A model generated the notes under the pieces. It saw only the letters and a program-made list of their open reading frames with translations, searched no databases and was not told the origin of the DNA. This document shows, piece after piece, positions 45,529 to 57,600 of a stretch of DNA of 64,000 nt. Numbering within the stretch: position 1 is the first letter of the stretch; every line of letters begins with the position of its first letter. The position numbers were made by a program, and so were the translations under genes. This DNA is from Euborellia annulipes (lineage: Eukaryota > Arthropoda > Insecta > Dermaptera > Anisolabididae): the NCBI GenBank assembly GCA_023213315.1, contig JAKCPI010031558.1, positions 40,243 through 104,242 on the forward strand. The letters are read 5' to 3'.

Positions 45529-48500
45529 TCATATAGAGTTAGTCAGATTATGTCTTAGATGTTTAACAGCTTCTCGATAAGGCGGGGGTGGAGTTTCCAT
45601 TGGTACAAAGTTCACCTCCATCATTTCATTACCATCATTCACTTGTCTATATGAACGATCTCTCTGCCTTGTGTTAATATTTGAATACGAAACAATTGCC
45701 CACACCAATGATGTTATTCCTATTCCCATTATAATCCCTATTCCAATTAGACAAGCTCCAAATTCTGACATTATCACGTAAAGAAATTCTCTTCCGTTGC
45801 ATGTTGTATTTAACGTCGGTATTGCAGGACAAGTTATCTTTGGTCCTATTAAATCATCTTCAGTTAAATTCCACAAAATCGCCAAATTTCTCTCCATTTT
45901 TATATCTTCTTTTGGAGGAGGCATCATCATCATCCTTTGAAACATTACGCCTAATTCTTTTTTTTCACATCCAGTACTGTCCGGAATCGAATTTATTTTC
46001 AAAAACTTTTGAAGTTTTTTCGTATCTCCATCACATGAAATTTCATTTCTGAAATAAATTATTAATATATACAATAATATATGTATATAAGTATAGTCGT
46101 TTTCTACTTACCCATTTAATTCCAATTGTTTCAACATTTTTAAATTCCGAACAATATCAATATTAACTTTTATAAGTTGATTATTTTCTAAAAATATTTC
46201 TTCAAGATTTGGTAATCCCGAAAATATATCAATTTCTAAATAATCTATTTGGCAATCGGAGAGATCTAAAATCTAAACAAAAAAAATGTTTTATTATTTA
46301 TTCATATTTTATTTTTTTGAAATTGCCTATTTACTTTCTCTTACCTATATACAGTAGGTATATATATATAGAGAGAAAGTATTGCCATCTTGTCAAAAAT
46401 CCGATGTCAAGATTTTGATGGATTTTTAGGCCCCCTGAGTCCAAAAAAGTGGGTCCCGCAAATTGGTCTGTACGTGTGTCTATCTGTCTGTGTGTAACGA
46501 TTTTAAGCAAGAAGGAATTGAGCTACGAGATTGAAATTTTATATTTAAGTTAGATACCCTCCCGGTAACTCAAAATAAGCTTTAGAACAAAATTGGCCAA
46601 AAAGTACTAGTACTTTACTGAAGTGGGAAAGTGAAACATGAATTGAAACAGAAGGTTTTTAGTTTTTAGAAAATTAGTCAGTTGTTTATTTAATAGGAAT
46701 TGTTGAGTTTGAAACCAGTGATGTTATAGTTATTTAATTATTGATTTTTGTCAACTTTTGAAAATGACGGTTTGCCCCATGGGTGGGGTAAAACGAACAT
46801 GGGTGGGGCAAAACGAAGAAAATTCAATGAGAAAAAATATTCTTTCAAAATATTTATTCAAAAGTTAAAAAAATTAAAAAAAGGTACAAATTCTACAAAA
46901 CAAATAGTTACAAACAAAAATCGCAAACTAAAGTGTCATCTTTATCCTCAAAGTTCGAACAAGATCATGGCCCATCCTCGATTTAGACCATAGGACAATC
47001 CCTCTCTATCTGTCGAATTAGCATATAGGTCATTACTAAAAATGATTTCATCCTCATCAACACTAGAATTGTCACATTAAGAGGAGTTTGTTGAGGAAAT
47101 TAGGACTTAATGATGTCTTTGTTTTAGCACTTCTTCGGTTTTTTCTTCTTTTTCATTTTCTTTCGTCAGTGTTGCAAGAGAGTTTCCTTTTAGTCTTTAC
47201 CTGGTTCTTTTCCTTTCTGTCTATTTTCTTTTTTCCCATTAGACCTACTTTCTGTTTTTCTACATTCTTTTTCTTTCTTTTCTACTTCCAACTTATAAGG
47301 TGTTGATGTTAAAATTGCATTTCCCCGGCCTTCCCCAGGTTTTCACCTTTCCTCTTTTTAAGTTAAATTAATAAATGGAGTATTCGAATTATAACTGTTA
47401 TTTTCATTGATTTGTCAAGAAAAAAAATGGTGGGGCAAAACCGACCAGATGCGATTTTGCCCATTCAGTAGAATGCGATTTTGCCCGCAGTATATAGCGA
47501 AACAAATTTGGTGTTTTATAGTTGTAATGCAAATCGTGACAATTCATTACTATGTTAAAATATGCTACTATATACAGTGAATTCATATATTGACTTAACT
47601 TTTGTAAAAGTAGCAGTCTTGTCATATATAAAATAGGATTTTGTCACCCTAAAATCAGACAAAAAGTTACAAAATTTTCAAAAAATATTCACACCTAAAC
47701 CACGGGGCGATAGACAAAAACAAGTTCATCTATTTTATAGCTGTCTTCTAATAGTTGATATTGTCTCACCAATTTACTCACATCACAAAATAGAGAGTGG
47801 TCGGTTCGCGATTTACCAACTTTCCCCTACTTTTCCAGTTTTTTTAGAATTTCTCAAAATCGCCTTTAACGATTTTGATTAAAATTCAAAAATCAATCAA
47901 TTTTTACATGTTCTTTAAAAGGTATATCAGTAAAATTTTTCGTGAAAATTGTTTGAAGTACACTTTACTGATGTATTTCTGATTTTTCAAATTAATTTTC
48001 TGGCTCTTCCATAGAGCCAATGTTAAATCCCTATGGGGATTTGCATGTTAATTTCGATTCAAAAGGGGGTGGTTCCCTTTGGAACTTTTTACGCATTTTA
48101 AAAAGTTTTTTCCAATTCTTATGAAATTTTGTATTTATTTAGAATTCTCTATTGTGTATAAAATATCCAAATATGATATTGAAATTTTGAAAAATAACCA
48201 TAGTTTATTTCAAAATGCAATTTCGGAACTAAGGTGCTATGGGAAAATAAATATATGTCGGCACAAAAAAATGCGACCAGTCACACCAGATTTTTTTCTT
48301 TCTTTCTTCGAGGCAAGGGCCTGTACTCTCTTGAATCTGCCATTTCTTCTACACTTATCATGTTCGATTAAAAAATAAAATTTTGTTTTGAATAAAAAAT
48401 ATTCACTTTAAAACCAGAATATTTTTACATCTACTTGAATCGCCCAATAAAAATTTGACGCGCAATCGTTTAATTACGATCCTTACTCATCAAGTAACTC

Positions 48501-49145
48501 GGGCTCAATCTCTATTTGATTAATATTAATGTAGGCCCATCTTTATTATATATACAGATAACAGAAAACTTTTCAGTTTTACTTACTTTGAGTGACGATA
48601 TCTCTAAAAGAGGTCCTTTAATATAAAGATTATTATGTGATAAATCTAATTTTTTTAATTTTTTTGTAAATTGAAATGTTTTATATTCAAGTTTTCTTAA
48701 ATGATTATGAGATATATCAAGAATATTTAAACTATTCATCTCCTGAAAAGCAAATATTCCAACGTCTTTTATCTGGTTGTGACTTAAATCAAGATATATC
48801 ACATTTTCATAATTTGCTTGCTGAAAAAAAAAAATTTGAGAGAAGAAATATTTAAATCATTGATCGGAGAAACATGCTAAATACCTTTAGTTCCAGATTA
48901 TTTAATTGAGTTATTGAATTATAAGATAGATCAAGAGCTTGTACATATTTGTTGATTCCTGTTTCAACTGTAAATAAAATTTTTTCTCTTTGTCCGCCAC
49001 AATCTGCTCGGTTCATTCGTTCCCATAAATAACATCGACATGATTTAGGGCATAGAAGTATTTCTTCAGTCCCTAATAAAAAATTGTCATTTAAACAAAA
49101 GAAAAGAATCACTAAAGTGAAGAGAGCCATTGCTGAATAATACAT
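45529..49145 (-). CDS. Single-pass leucine-rich-repeat membrane protein with PPPPY tail
   Basis: Four exons on the minus strand join in phase: 49145-48885, 48820-48587, 46272-46112 and 46048-45529, giving 391 aa. Residues 1-25 (MYYSAMALFTLVILFFCLND) look like a signal peptide; the internal ATG six codons in would serve equally. A cysteine-rich N-cap (CPKSCRC...DC) is followed by about six LRRs with the LDLS.N.I pattern and a short cysteine-containing C-cap (CDGD...GC). The membrane segment is about 315-338 (FGACLIGIGIIMGIGITS). The cytoplasmic tail ends ETPPPPYREAVKHLRHNL, a PPxY motif of the kind bound by WW domains of Nedd4-type ligases. No Ig or FN3 domain is present. The family member cannot be named; a cell-surface adhesion or receptor role is inferred. 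It converges with Shark (2.2 kb apart) and diverges from the prolyl endopeptidase gene. Confidence 0.88.
46330..46630 (+). repeat. Interspersed repeat with TACTTTCTCTTACC end, LRR gene intron
   Basis: It starts TTACTTTCTCTTACCTATAT, then GTCAAAAATCCGATGTCAAG, a CTGTCTGTGTG tract, AAGGAATTGAGCTACGAGA and ends GTACTAGTACTTTACTG. It is the most complete copy of the family at 8395-8655 and shows the uninterrupted form of the site hit by hAT element B. It lies in the third intron of the LRR gene. Confidence 0.65.
46745..47480. repeat. Possible degenerate DNA transposon with GGGGCAAAA ends
   Basis: ATGGGTGGGGCAAAACG occurs in the left region (46796-46817) and GGTGGGGCAAAACCGACC at the right (47429). 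On the minus strand a decayed frame includes SVDEDEIIFSNDLYA and an acidic/lysine-rich tail, as some transposases have. The assignment is weak. Confidence 0.35.
47990..48295. repeat. Interspersed repeat, second copy of 13321-13668
   Basis: CTGGCTCTTCCATAGAGCC, GGGGATTTGCATGTTAATTT and AAGGTGCTATGGGAAAATAA follow the copy at 13321 in the same order. The terminal hairpin half (GCGACCAGTCACACCAG) is retained. It lies in the LRR gene intron. Confidence 0.65.
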
Positions 49146-50943
49146 TCATTGAAAAATAAAGTTATCAAAATGATGATTCCGGTCGCTATCTTATCTTCTA
49201 AAACAAACTCAAGGTGTGGCTACATATATACAGTATATATATATATAATACAAATCCTTTCCGAATTTCTCATTTTGCCAAATTAAAAAAAATTCATCAA
49301 CAAAACGAGAAGGAAGTTTACTACTTGAAATGTTAAGTGTTAAGTGATGCAGAAAACAAGTAATAAGAATTTCTTATTTATTGTCCACTACTCAAATTTA
49401 ATTGTATGATTAAAAAATTTAAGAAAATCTTGTGCAATATAACAATTTTTTCACTATCTTAATTTTTGTGAAATTTTTATTGTCTCAAATCGATGACGAT
49501 ATTTATAAGATAAGATTCTTAAAACTATTGTGATTCTACCATAATATTAATTCTAAAGCGTAATAGGAGTCAAAGTTGAGAAACAAAACAATTTTTTTTT
49601 ATTTAGCTGTTGATATTTCGGACACTATCTTTTTCGGAACATACTGATGATGTGTGGTGGATAAAAAATTATAGTTTAACAAAATATCAAGTTTGAAATT
49701 TTATAACAGACCCAAGATATTTATCAATTTAAAAATTGTCTATCTTTCAAACTCTCTTCTAATAATTCGCGACGGACTCTTTTTGAGAAACTGCCGTTTA
49801 AATTTTAAAATCAAGTTTGTTACCCCTATAGAGCACATTGTGAGGGTCGAGAAAAATTAGTCGGGTCTTCAAAATCCAAAATTTGGAGGCTAAAAAAACT
49901 TTTGAAAATTTCTGAAAAACCTAGCATCAATCAACTTTACTTATATGCATTTTTTATTTTTTTTATTTTATTTGGAAAATTATCACTGGACGAAGTATCC
50001 AAAAAATATTCGAGGAATAACACACCAGCCCCTGATGTATCACTCTCACAGCATTTTATTTTGAAAATAATTTGACCAGCATCTTCATTTTTGATTCATT
50101 TTGAATGCATTCAAAACTCTCGCTCGTATGATTGGCTCCAAGTTTCTCTGAAAAAAGGGACAATTTTGAACCATCATATATTTTTTTTGACTGAAGTTGA
50201 CCTGACCAAGAGTGTGTATAAAATAATTGCAAGAGTCGGAGAATCGCCTCAGACCCGAGTCAAATATATTGTAAGCCGGGATGGTCAAAATCCTGGGGAT
50301 GGTCAAAATCCTTTAAAAAGGATTAGAAATCCAATCCGCAGCGGTTAGTTCGGGCGATCCGATCTGATTTAGAAAAAGGATCTCTGTTCCGATCCACAAA
50401 TTCAGATCTTCGATCCGAAAATCCACGGGCTTGCGATGCGGATCTAATAAACTTGCTAGATTCGGTAGAATTTGCACATTTTTAGGCCTATGGATGAAAG
50501 ATATATAAAAAGTTTTAAAGGATTTTGTTAAGGATGGCAAAAATAAAGAATTCCTTTGAAAAGAATTGGTGATCCGATCATAGATCTGGAGCTCAAAAAT
50601 ATTTTGATCCAAATCTATAAATCTAGCCCCCTTTCGATTTGGATAACGATCCAGATCCAAGATCCTTCTCAAAATCCGATCGGATCTTCGGATTTAAATC
50701 TAAAAGGATTGCGATCAGCTCATCCCTGATTGTAAAGCACCCCGGGCTTCGGCTCGCCTACAAACGAGCCAAATCGGGTTTGCAACGGATCGGTCTCGTA
50801 CCCCAGATAAGGTATTTAAACAAAAAGACAAAGTGATGAAGATAGGAGCAGCCTGGTGGATATTATTGAGAAGGATGAATAAATAAAATACGGAGCTGAT
50901 GATCAGGCAATTTATTTAGATTAATTCCGTCCGCTATAAGTCG

Positions 50944-50975
50944 ACTTTTCGGAACAAAACGACTCCTTCTTCAGG
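50944..50975 (-). ncRNA. Hammerhead ribozyme-like motif (copy m)
   Basis: Minus strand: CTGAAGA, an extra A, stem II closed by GGA / TCC, then GAAAAGTC. Core bases are present, but stem III has lost its palindrome (AAGT), so it is probably a decayed copy. Confidence 0.45.
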
Positions 50976-51046
50976 ACCTTATGGTTAACAAATAAAAAGT
51001 ACATATTATTGATTACATATGTATATATTATAAGGATATTTATTTT

Positions 51047-51147
51047 ACCAATAGATATGATTAGAAGGCCTTGTTCAGTCCGTTTTAAAAAAATATTTTG
51101 TTTCATTAACGGACTGAACAAGGCCTTCTAATCATATCTATTGGTAA
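51047..51147. repeat. Near-perfect palindrome
   Basis: The arms (ACCAATAGATATGATTAGAA, GGCCTTGTTCAGTCCGTT and complements) are about 42 bp each around a 17-bp AT-rich loop. It may be a MITE or the ends of a fold-back, and could form a stable hairpin or cruciform. Confidence 0.85.
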
Positions 51148-51613
51148 ATCTACCGTCCTGGGTGAGTGCAAAATATTTATTTTAGTCAGATCGCGATTCT
51201 TTTGGATAAATCCGAAGATCCCATCGGAAATGGATCGAAATTGTTTCGAACTTATTTGCACCAGAGGCCGTCTTTCGGGTAGAAGCAATCGCGGGCGACG
51301 TGCCTACTAGTATACAAAAATTGCATAAAAGAAATATTTTTAATTTCTTTGGTCCTAGTCTGTATTTTAGGGGTGAGTATTAATGTCCCTCTTGTCTCAT
51401 GTACTAGAGGACATTTCGATTTCAATTTTTCCCGCTTGTGCGTCACATGACAGATAGCGCCAGTGTAGAGCTTCAGTTGACTTCCTGAACCTCCTTTCCA
51501 TTACTTATCTGTCATTCTATATATTTAATTCTAAATTTTATAATTTTTTCTTTGCAAATTAAGTATTCATTTGTTTGAATCAAGAATAACAAATTTCTTT
51601 TTTAAGGTAAGGA

Positions 51614-54600
51614 ATGAATTTTAGTTCTTTATTCAAATATATTCGTCATACAAGTATAAAGAAAAATTCACAATCATTTATTCAATTATTTACTTATAAT
51701 TTCAATGCGGTTAATTTGGATATCCCAAATACCAAATTCTTTAGCAAGAGAACCCTAAAGGTAATTTTATTTAAAATAAGGCAATAATTTTATTTAAAGT
51801 TTTTATTATTTATTTTTATTTTTAGAATCTCCAAAGTTCTCTCATCCAGAAAAGATCTCCACTCATGGCAAACAGGACTTTTAATTATCCAGATGCCAGA
51901 AGAGACGAAAGCGTAATCGATGATTACCATGGACAAAAAGTAAATATAATATTTTTTTATAACGATAGTAATTTTAAATTCGAAACTTTCTACAAAAATC
52001 ACACACACTATTAAAATAAATTCTGTTTTTTGTCTAATTATAATATTATTTATTGTTCAAAAATATTTAATTTAATTGTCTTTAAAATACTGGTTAATCT
52101 TTATTATATATATATATATATATAAATATATATTTATATAAGATGCCAGCCAAGTTCGGGTGCTGGCTTACACTTCACTCTTTTGACATTAGCATTCCTC
52201 AGTTTTTAATTTTTTTTTATTCGAAGGAAACCGAATTGCATACCGAAGGACCGAAACAATTAGGTCGGGACCTTTTTAAATTGTTAAAAAAAAAGTTTCT
52301 GGGTGGCTTGGCGTCTTATAGTAAAGATTAGCCAAAATACTACTTGAAGTGTAAGTGATGAAGCAATATATAGTTTATATATATATATATATTTTGTATA
52401 GGCTATACAGTATATATATATATATATAGTCTATGTTTTTATCCTGAGAAATATATGGATCAGAAGAGTCTCATTAAATATTAAACAAACAAGATAAATC
52501 ACCGATTTCTTATATAATATTATTATATTTTCTTTCATTTAGATTTTATAAATTAATTTAAAGTAAATATTTAATAAATCTTAGCTAATATGCTAGATTT
52601 TTAATTTTCATTAACGACAAACCAGTAGTGGTAGAGTGATAGAGGAATTTATTTACTCAGGTCTGTGTCTCACAGAGCATGTGTCAGTTCTAAAGTCAAG
52701 GGATTGAAATTAAAATTGAATATTTATTCTTTATAAGGGCATATGAACTCTTCTTATTAAGTCTGATATTTTTTTTTTTTTTTAGTCAGTGATAAAACAT
52801 TATAAATAAAATTATATAAAATGTAATTAATTATCTGATAAAAACGTAATCTTATCATTCTTTTGTCTTTTCAAAAAAATAAGTTCATTTTTTTTTATTG
52901 TATATTCTACGATTATAAATTATTACTGTTTTATTTTTTTCCTACGACTCGATTGTAGGTTTAATTAATGAACTGAAATATTTTTTTACTTACTTCACAA
53001 AATCTTTATTTTATTTAATTTTTTAAAAAATTGGTAATTATTAAAAAAAAAAATATACAAAAGTATAGTGAGAGACAAAATTAAGTCCCATACATGCGTT
53101 TTCTACTTGTGATTATTTCATTGTTTTTTAAAAAATATTATACATTTTTTAATAGAAACTTCATGGTTCAAACTTAGAAAATTTCCAATAAAGATTTTCA
53201 TTTTCTTTTATAAAAACAATGAATTAATCACTAACGCATGGGTGGGACTTAATATTGACCCTCACTGTACTTGTAACAAGGAAAAGGAAAGAGACCCCCC
53301 CACATACACACACACCCTCTTAGATGGTCATACCAGTATAATCAGATTTATGTTTACCACAGATAGAAAAAAATTTTATTTGAGACTCTTTAAATTTTTA
53401 AAAATTAGATACTAGAGAGAATTAGATAGATATAGATTGAGATTATTGCTTGTATCAAAAACATTAAGACAGATATTAATTAAAACTATTTTCTTATTAA
53501 AGGTTGGAGATCCTTATCGGTGGTTGGAGGACCCTGATTCTCCGGAAACAGGCAAATTTGTCGATGATCAAAATGCGCTCACCAAGCCCTTTCTGGAGGC
53601 TTGTCCTTCGAGACAAGCAATTAATGACCGATTGACCCAATTATGGAACTACCCTAAATACTCTTGTCCTTATAGACATGGGGATAAATATTTTTTCTAT
53701 AAAAATACAGGTCTTCAAAATCAAAGGTATTTATTTTATCAATCACTTTCTTCTTGTGGTTTATTGTTGGGTTATGTCATTTGCTAAGACTAATTAATCT
53801 CTTTGAATTATTTATGAGAGATTTTTATTTTTTGTTAACAAGTGCTAGTCATCACTATCTTCAGAACTCACCATTTTGCCAGAATTCGAATTATCTTAAT
53901 TTTCTAGTTGGAATAATTCAGGATTTTTCTATATATATTTTTTTTCTTTAATGCTTTTACTATTTCGGCTCTATTATTAAAATTATTAATTTAAACATAA
54001 TACCATCAAAACGGGGCTTTTGGAGTTTTTTTTTTAGGACATTTTTGTCTCTGTCAAATTACCAGTGGGGATAGGCGGAAACGCCCAATCTGATATCTGT
54101 TAATTAACAAATGATAATATTTATTTTTGCTCATACATACGTATATTATTATTTTTATTTTTACATAGTCGATCAATAAACTACGAGAAGAAAGTGATTG
54201 ATAAATAATTTTGTACAAAAATCACCATAGCAATTTAAAGTTTTATTTATTTTTTTATATAGTCTTAGGCCATACAGACTTTAAACGTTAGGCCTACTTA
54301 TTATTAATTATATATTGGAGTCCAGGCACATTTATTTTACCATTTAGTATCCAAATTATTTTAATAAATATTCATCTTACTGCCTGGCATTCGAACCCAC
54401 ACCCTTTGACACTTGTAACTATTTAGATTTCAAAAATAGAATTTTTTAGCCAATTCGGCTGCTGTGGCCATTTGACTTTACAAATTTATTAAATTTTCTT
54501 AAATTTTATACAACACATGATGGATTCCATGTGCGTTCAACGGTCTTGTTTGTCGGTGGCCACCCTTCCCGATTTTCAGCACCGTTTGACGTCGCTTAAC

Positions 54601-57600
54601 AACATTCTTTGTCCAATCCTTTTTCAAGGCCCGCCGACAAAAAATAATTATAGTAATAAGTGTTTATTTTATTAATTATTTTTGACGACCTTTAATAATA
54701 GAAAATTAAGTTAGGTCAGTCCCCACTTTATTCAATCTAATTGTTCCCTTGATGAAATTTTAGCTGTCTTTATTATTTTAATCTCTTTCCTATTTACGTT
54801 CCATTCCTTCATTTTCCCTAATTTTTTTTTCAATCAAAGCGGGGTATTTGGAGTATTTTAGGACATTTTTGTCTCTGTTAAATTACCAGTAGGGATAGGC
54901 GGAAACGCCTAATCTGATATCTGTTAATTATCAAATGATAATATTTTTTTTTGTTCATACATATATTATTATTTTTAATTCTTTAGTTATTAATTTAATC
55001 CTCTTTTTAATCATTCTTTATTTTATTTTACTAGTGTATTATACATTCAAGATTCATTAAATGGCGAGCCAAGAGTTTTCTTGGATCCCAATGAACTTTC
55101 TGAAGATGGTACTGTTGCATTAAGCAAAACCCGCTTCTCTGAAGATGGAAGTATTCTGGCATATGCTCTTAGTAGAAGTGGCTCTGATTGGATGACTATA
55201 CATTTTAAAGATGTTGCTACAGGTAATTTAGCTAAATATTTTTATTTTTCTTTGACAAAATAATTAATGGACTACGTTTTGAAAATAATTAATTATTTAT
55301 TCTTGTTTAAGGGAAAGATTATCCGGAAGTCTTAGAGAAGGTCAAGTTTTCACCATTAACTTGGACGCATGACAATCAAGGCGTTTTCTATGGGGTAAAC
55401 AATATTTTTGAAAATAATTTATAATAGGGGTATGCATAAATTTTTTTGAAAAAAATTTTATTTGATGAGAAAGATAACATTATCATTATCAGAAACAATA
55501 TTATTATTTCTTTAGAAATTCTAAGCATTCAGTTAGTGAATTAAACAAATTTACTACTTTACTTTTTCTTTATTAAAAGAAGGAAAATTTAAATCGTGAT
55601 AATGATAATATTTTTAATAAAAAAGTTAGAAATTGTTAAAGGAATTGAAAGAAGAAGGAGATTAATGATTTAAGCATACCCCTTAATAATTTTGATTTTT
55701 ATTTAATTTCGATTTATCCTAGAGATATCCAGACCAACAAGGAAAAGCTGATGGATCTGAAACGGAAAGTAGCAAACATCAAAAATTATACTATCACAAG
55801 TTGAATACTCCACAATCAGAAGATATTTTGGTGGTTGAATTTACTGATGACCCTCAATGGCGCATGTGAGTGTTGAATTTTAAAATAAAAAATATTTAAG
55901 TAACAACAAATTATAGGAAATCGATACACTAAAAATACTGAATAAAGGCCAATATAATATATATACTGTATATACAGGGGAATGACAAAATAATATAAAT
56001 ATGGTCAAGGAGTCATTAAAAAAAAAAACAAGACGATTGCAGCCAAATATTCTTTTGTTTCAATTCTCGGTCTCACGGCTGACGTTTCGCCCCTGATCAT
56101 TTCTCTACGTTTTGCTATGAGCGGACCACATGCTGAATGTTGTCGCTGTCTTTGCATAAATTCACACCTTTTGATTATTGCCAGCCGGATCTGGAAATAG
56201 CCTAGGCCGAAACGTCAGCCGTGAGGGCGAGAACATATTATTTTGTCCATCCCCTGTCAGTGGCGGTCCCAGAATTTTGTCAAGGGGGGGGGGCGTAAAT
56301 TTTTTTTTTTTTTAATTCATTTAAGCTCTTTTTTTGGCAGCGAAGGCCATTTAGATCTATTTTATATATTTATTTCACCTGGTTTGGTAGCCAATGGTCC
56401 AAAATTTATGATGTAGGGAAGGTAAATAATAGGGTGGCGCAAAAATCCGACTAATTTTTTTTTTCGACCTCGTGTTAGTCTAAATCCGAAAATACTCTGG
56501 TCTCGGCTTCGAAATAAGTAGAAATTATGTATAATCTCAAAAAAGCTGATGAGATTGACATAGGAAAAATTTTTTCAAATTTTATTAAAAATAAACGAAA
56601 TTATTCAAAGAGAGTATTTTTCCCAATTAAGAAACGTTAATACTATATTAAATACTCTGGTCTTGTCTTCGAAATAAGTAGAAATTTTATATAATCAATA
56701 AAAACAGCTGATGACATTGACATATGAAAAATTTTATCAAATTTTAATAAAACTAAACAAAATTATTCAAAGAGAGTATTTTTCCCAATTAATAATCGTT
56801 AATACTATATTAAATACTTTAGTCTCGGCTTCTAAATAAGTAGAAATTTTGTGTACTCTCAAAAAAGCTGATGAGATTGACATATGAAAAATTTTTTCAA
56901 ATTTTATTAAAACTAAACGAAATTATTCAAAGAGAGTATTTCTCCCAATTAATAATCGTTAATTCTATATTAAATACTTTAGTCTCGGCTTCTAAATAAG
57001 TAGAAATTTTATATAATCTGAAAAAAGCTGATGAGATTGACATATGAAAAATTTTATCAAATTTTATTAAAACTAAAACAAATTATTCAAAGAGAGTATT
57101 TTTCCCAATTAAGAAACGTTAATACTATATTAAATACTCTGGTCTCAGCTTCTAAATAAGTAGAAATTTTATATAAACAATAAATACAGCTGATGAAAAC
57201 AGCTGATGACATTGACATATGAAAAATTTTATCAAATTTTAATAAAACTAGCTTTTTTCAGATTATATAAATTTGTTCAAAGAGAGTATTTTTCCCAATA
57301 AATAATCGTTAATACTATATTAAATACTCTGGTCTTGTCTTCGAAATAAGTAGAAATTTTATATAATCAATAAAAACAGCTGATGAAAGCAGCTGATGAC
57401 ATTGACATATGAAAAATTTTATCAAATTTTAATAAAACTAAACAAAATTATTCAAAGAGAGTATTTCTCCCAATTAATAATCGTTAATACTATATTAAAT
57501 ACTCTGGTCTCGGCTTCGAAATAAGTAGAAATTTTGTGTAATCTAAAAAAAGCTGATGAGATTGACATATGAAAAATTTTTTCAAATTTTATTAAAACTA

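Larger units (their letters stand above)
49146..51613. other. Divergent intergenic region between LRR and prolyl endopeptidase genes
   Basis: It should hold both promoters, though no core element can be fixed. It includes a tract of degenerate GGATC/GATCC repeats (50320-50720) and a GC-rich segment (50730-50830). It also has a hammerhead-like motif (50944-50975) and a near-perfect palindrome (51047-51147). Confidence 0.45.

Noticed and set aside
50313..50672. 119-residue open frame on the minus strand with repeated DLDRYPN/DPHRKP-like sequence
   Set aside because: It comes from degenerate GGATC/GATCC repeats. There is no domain, and composition is set by the repeat.
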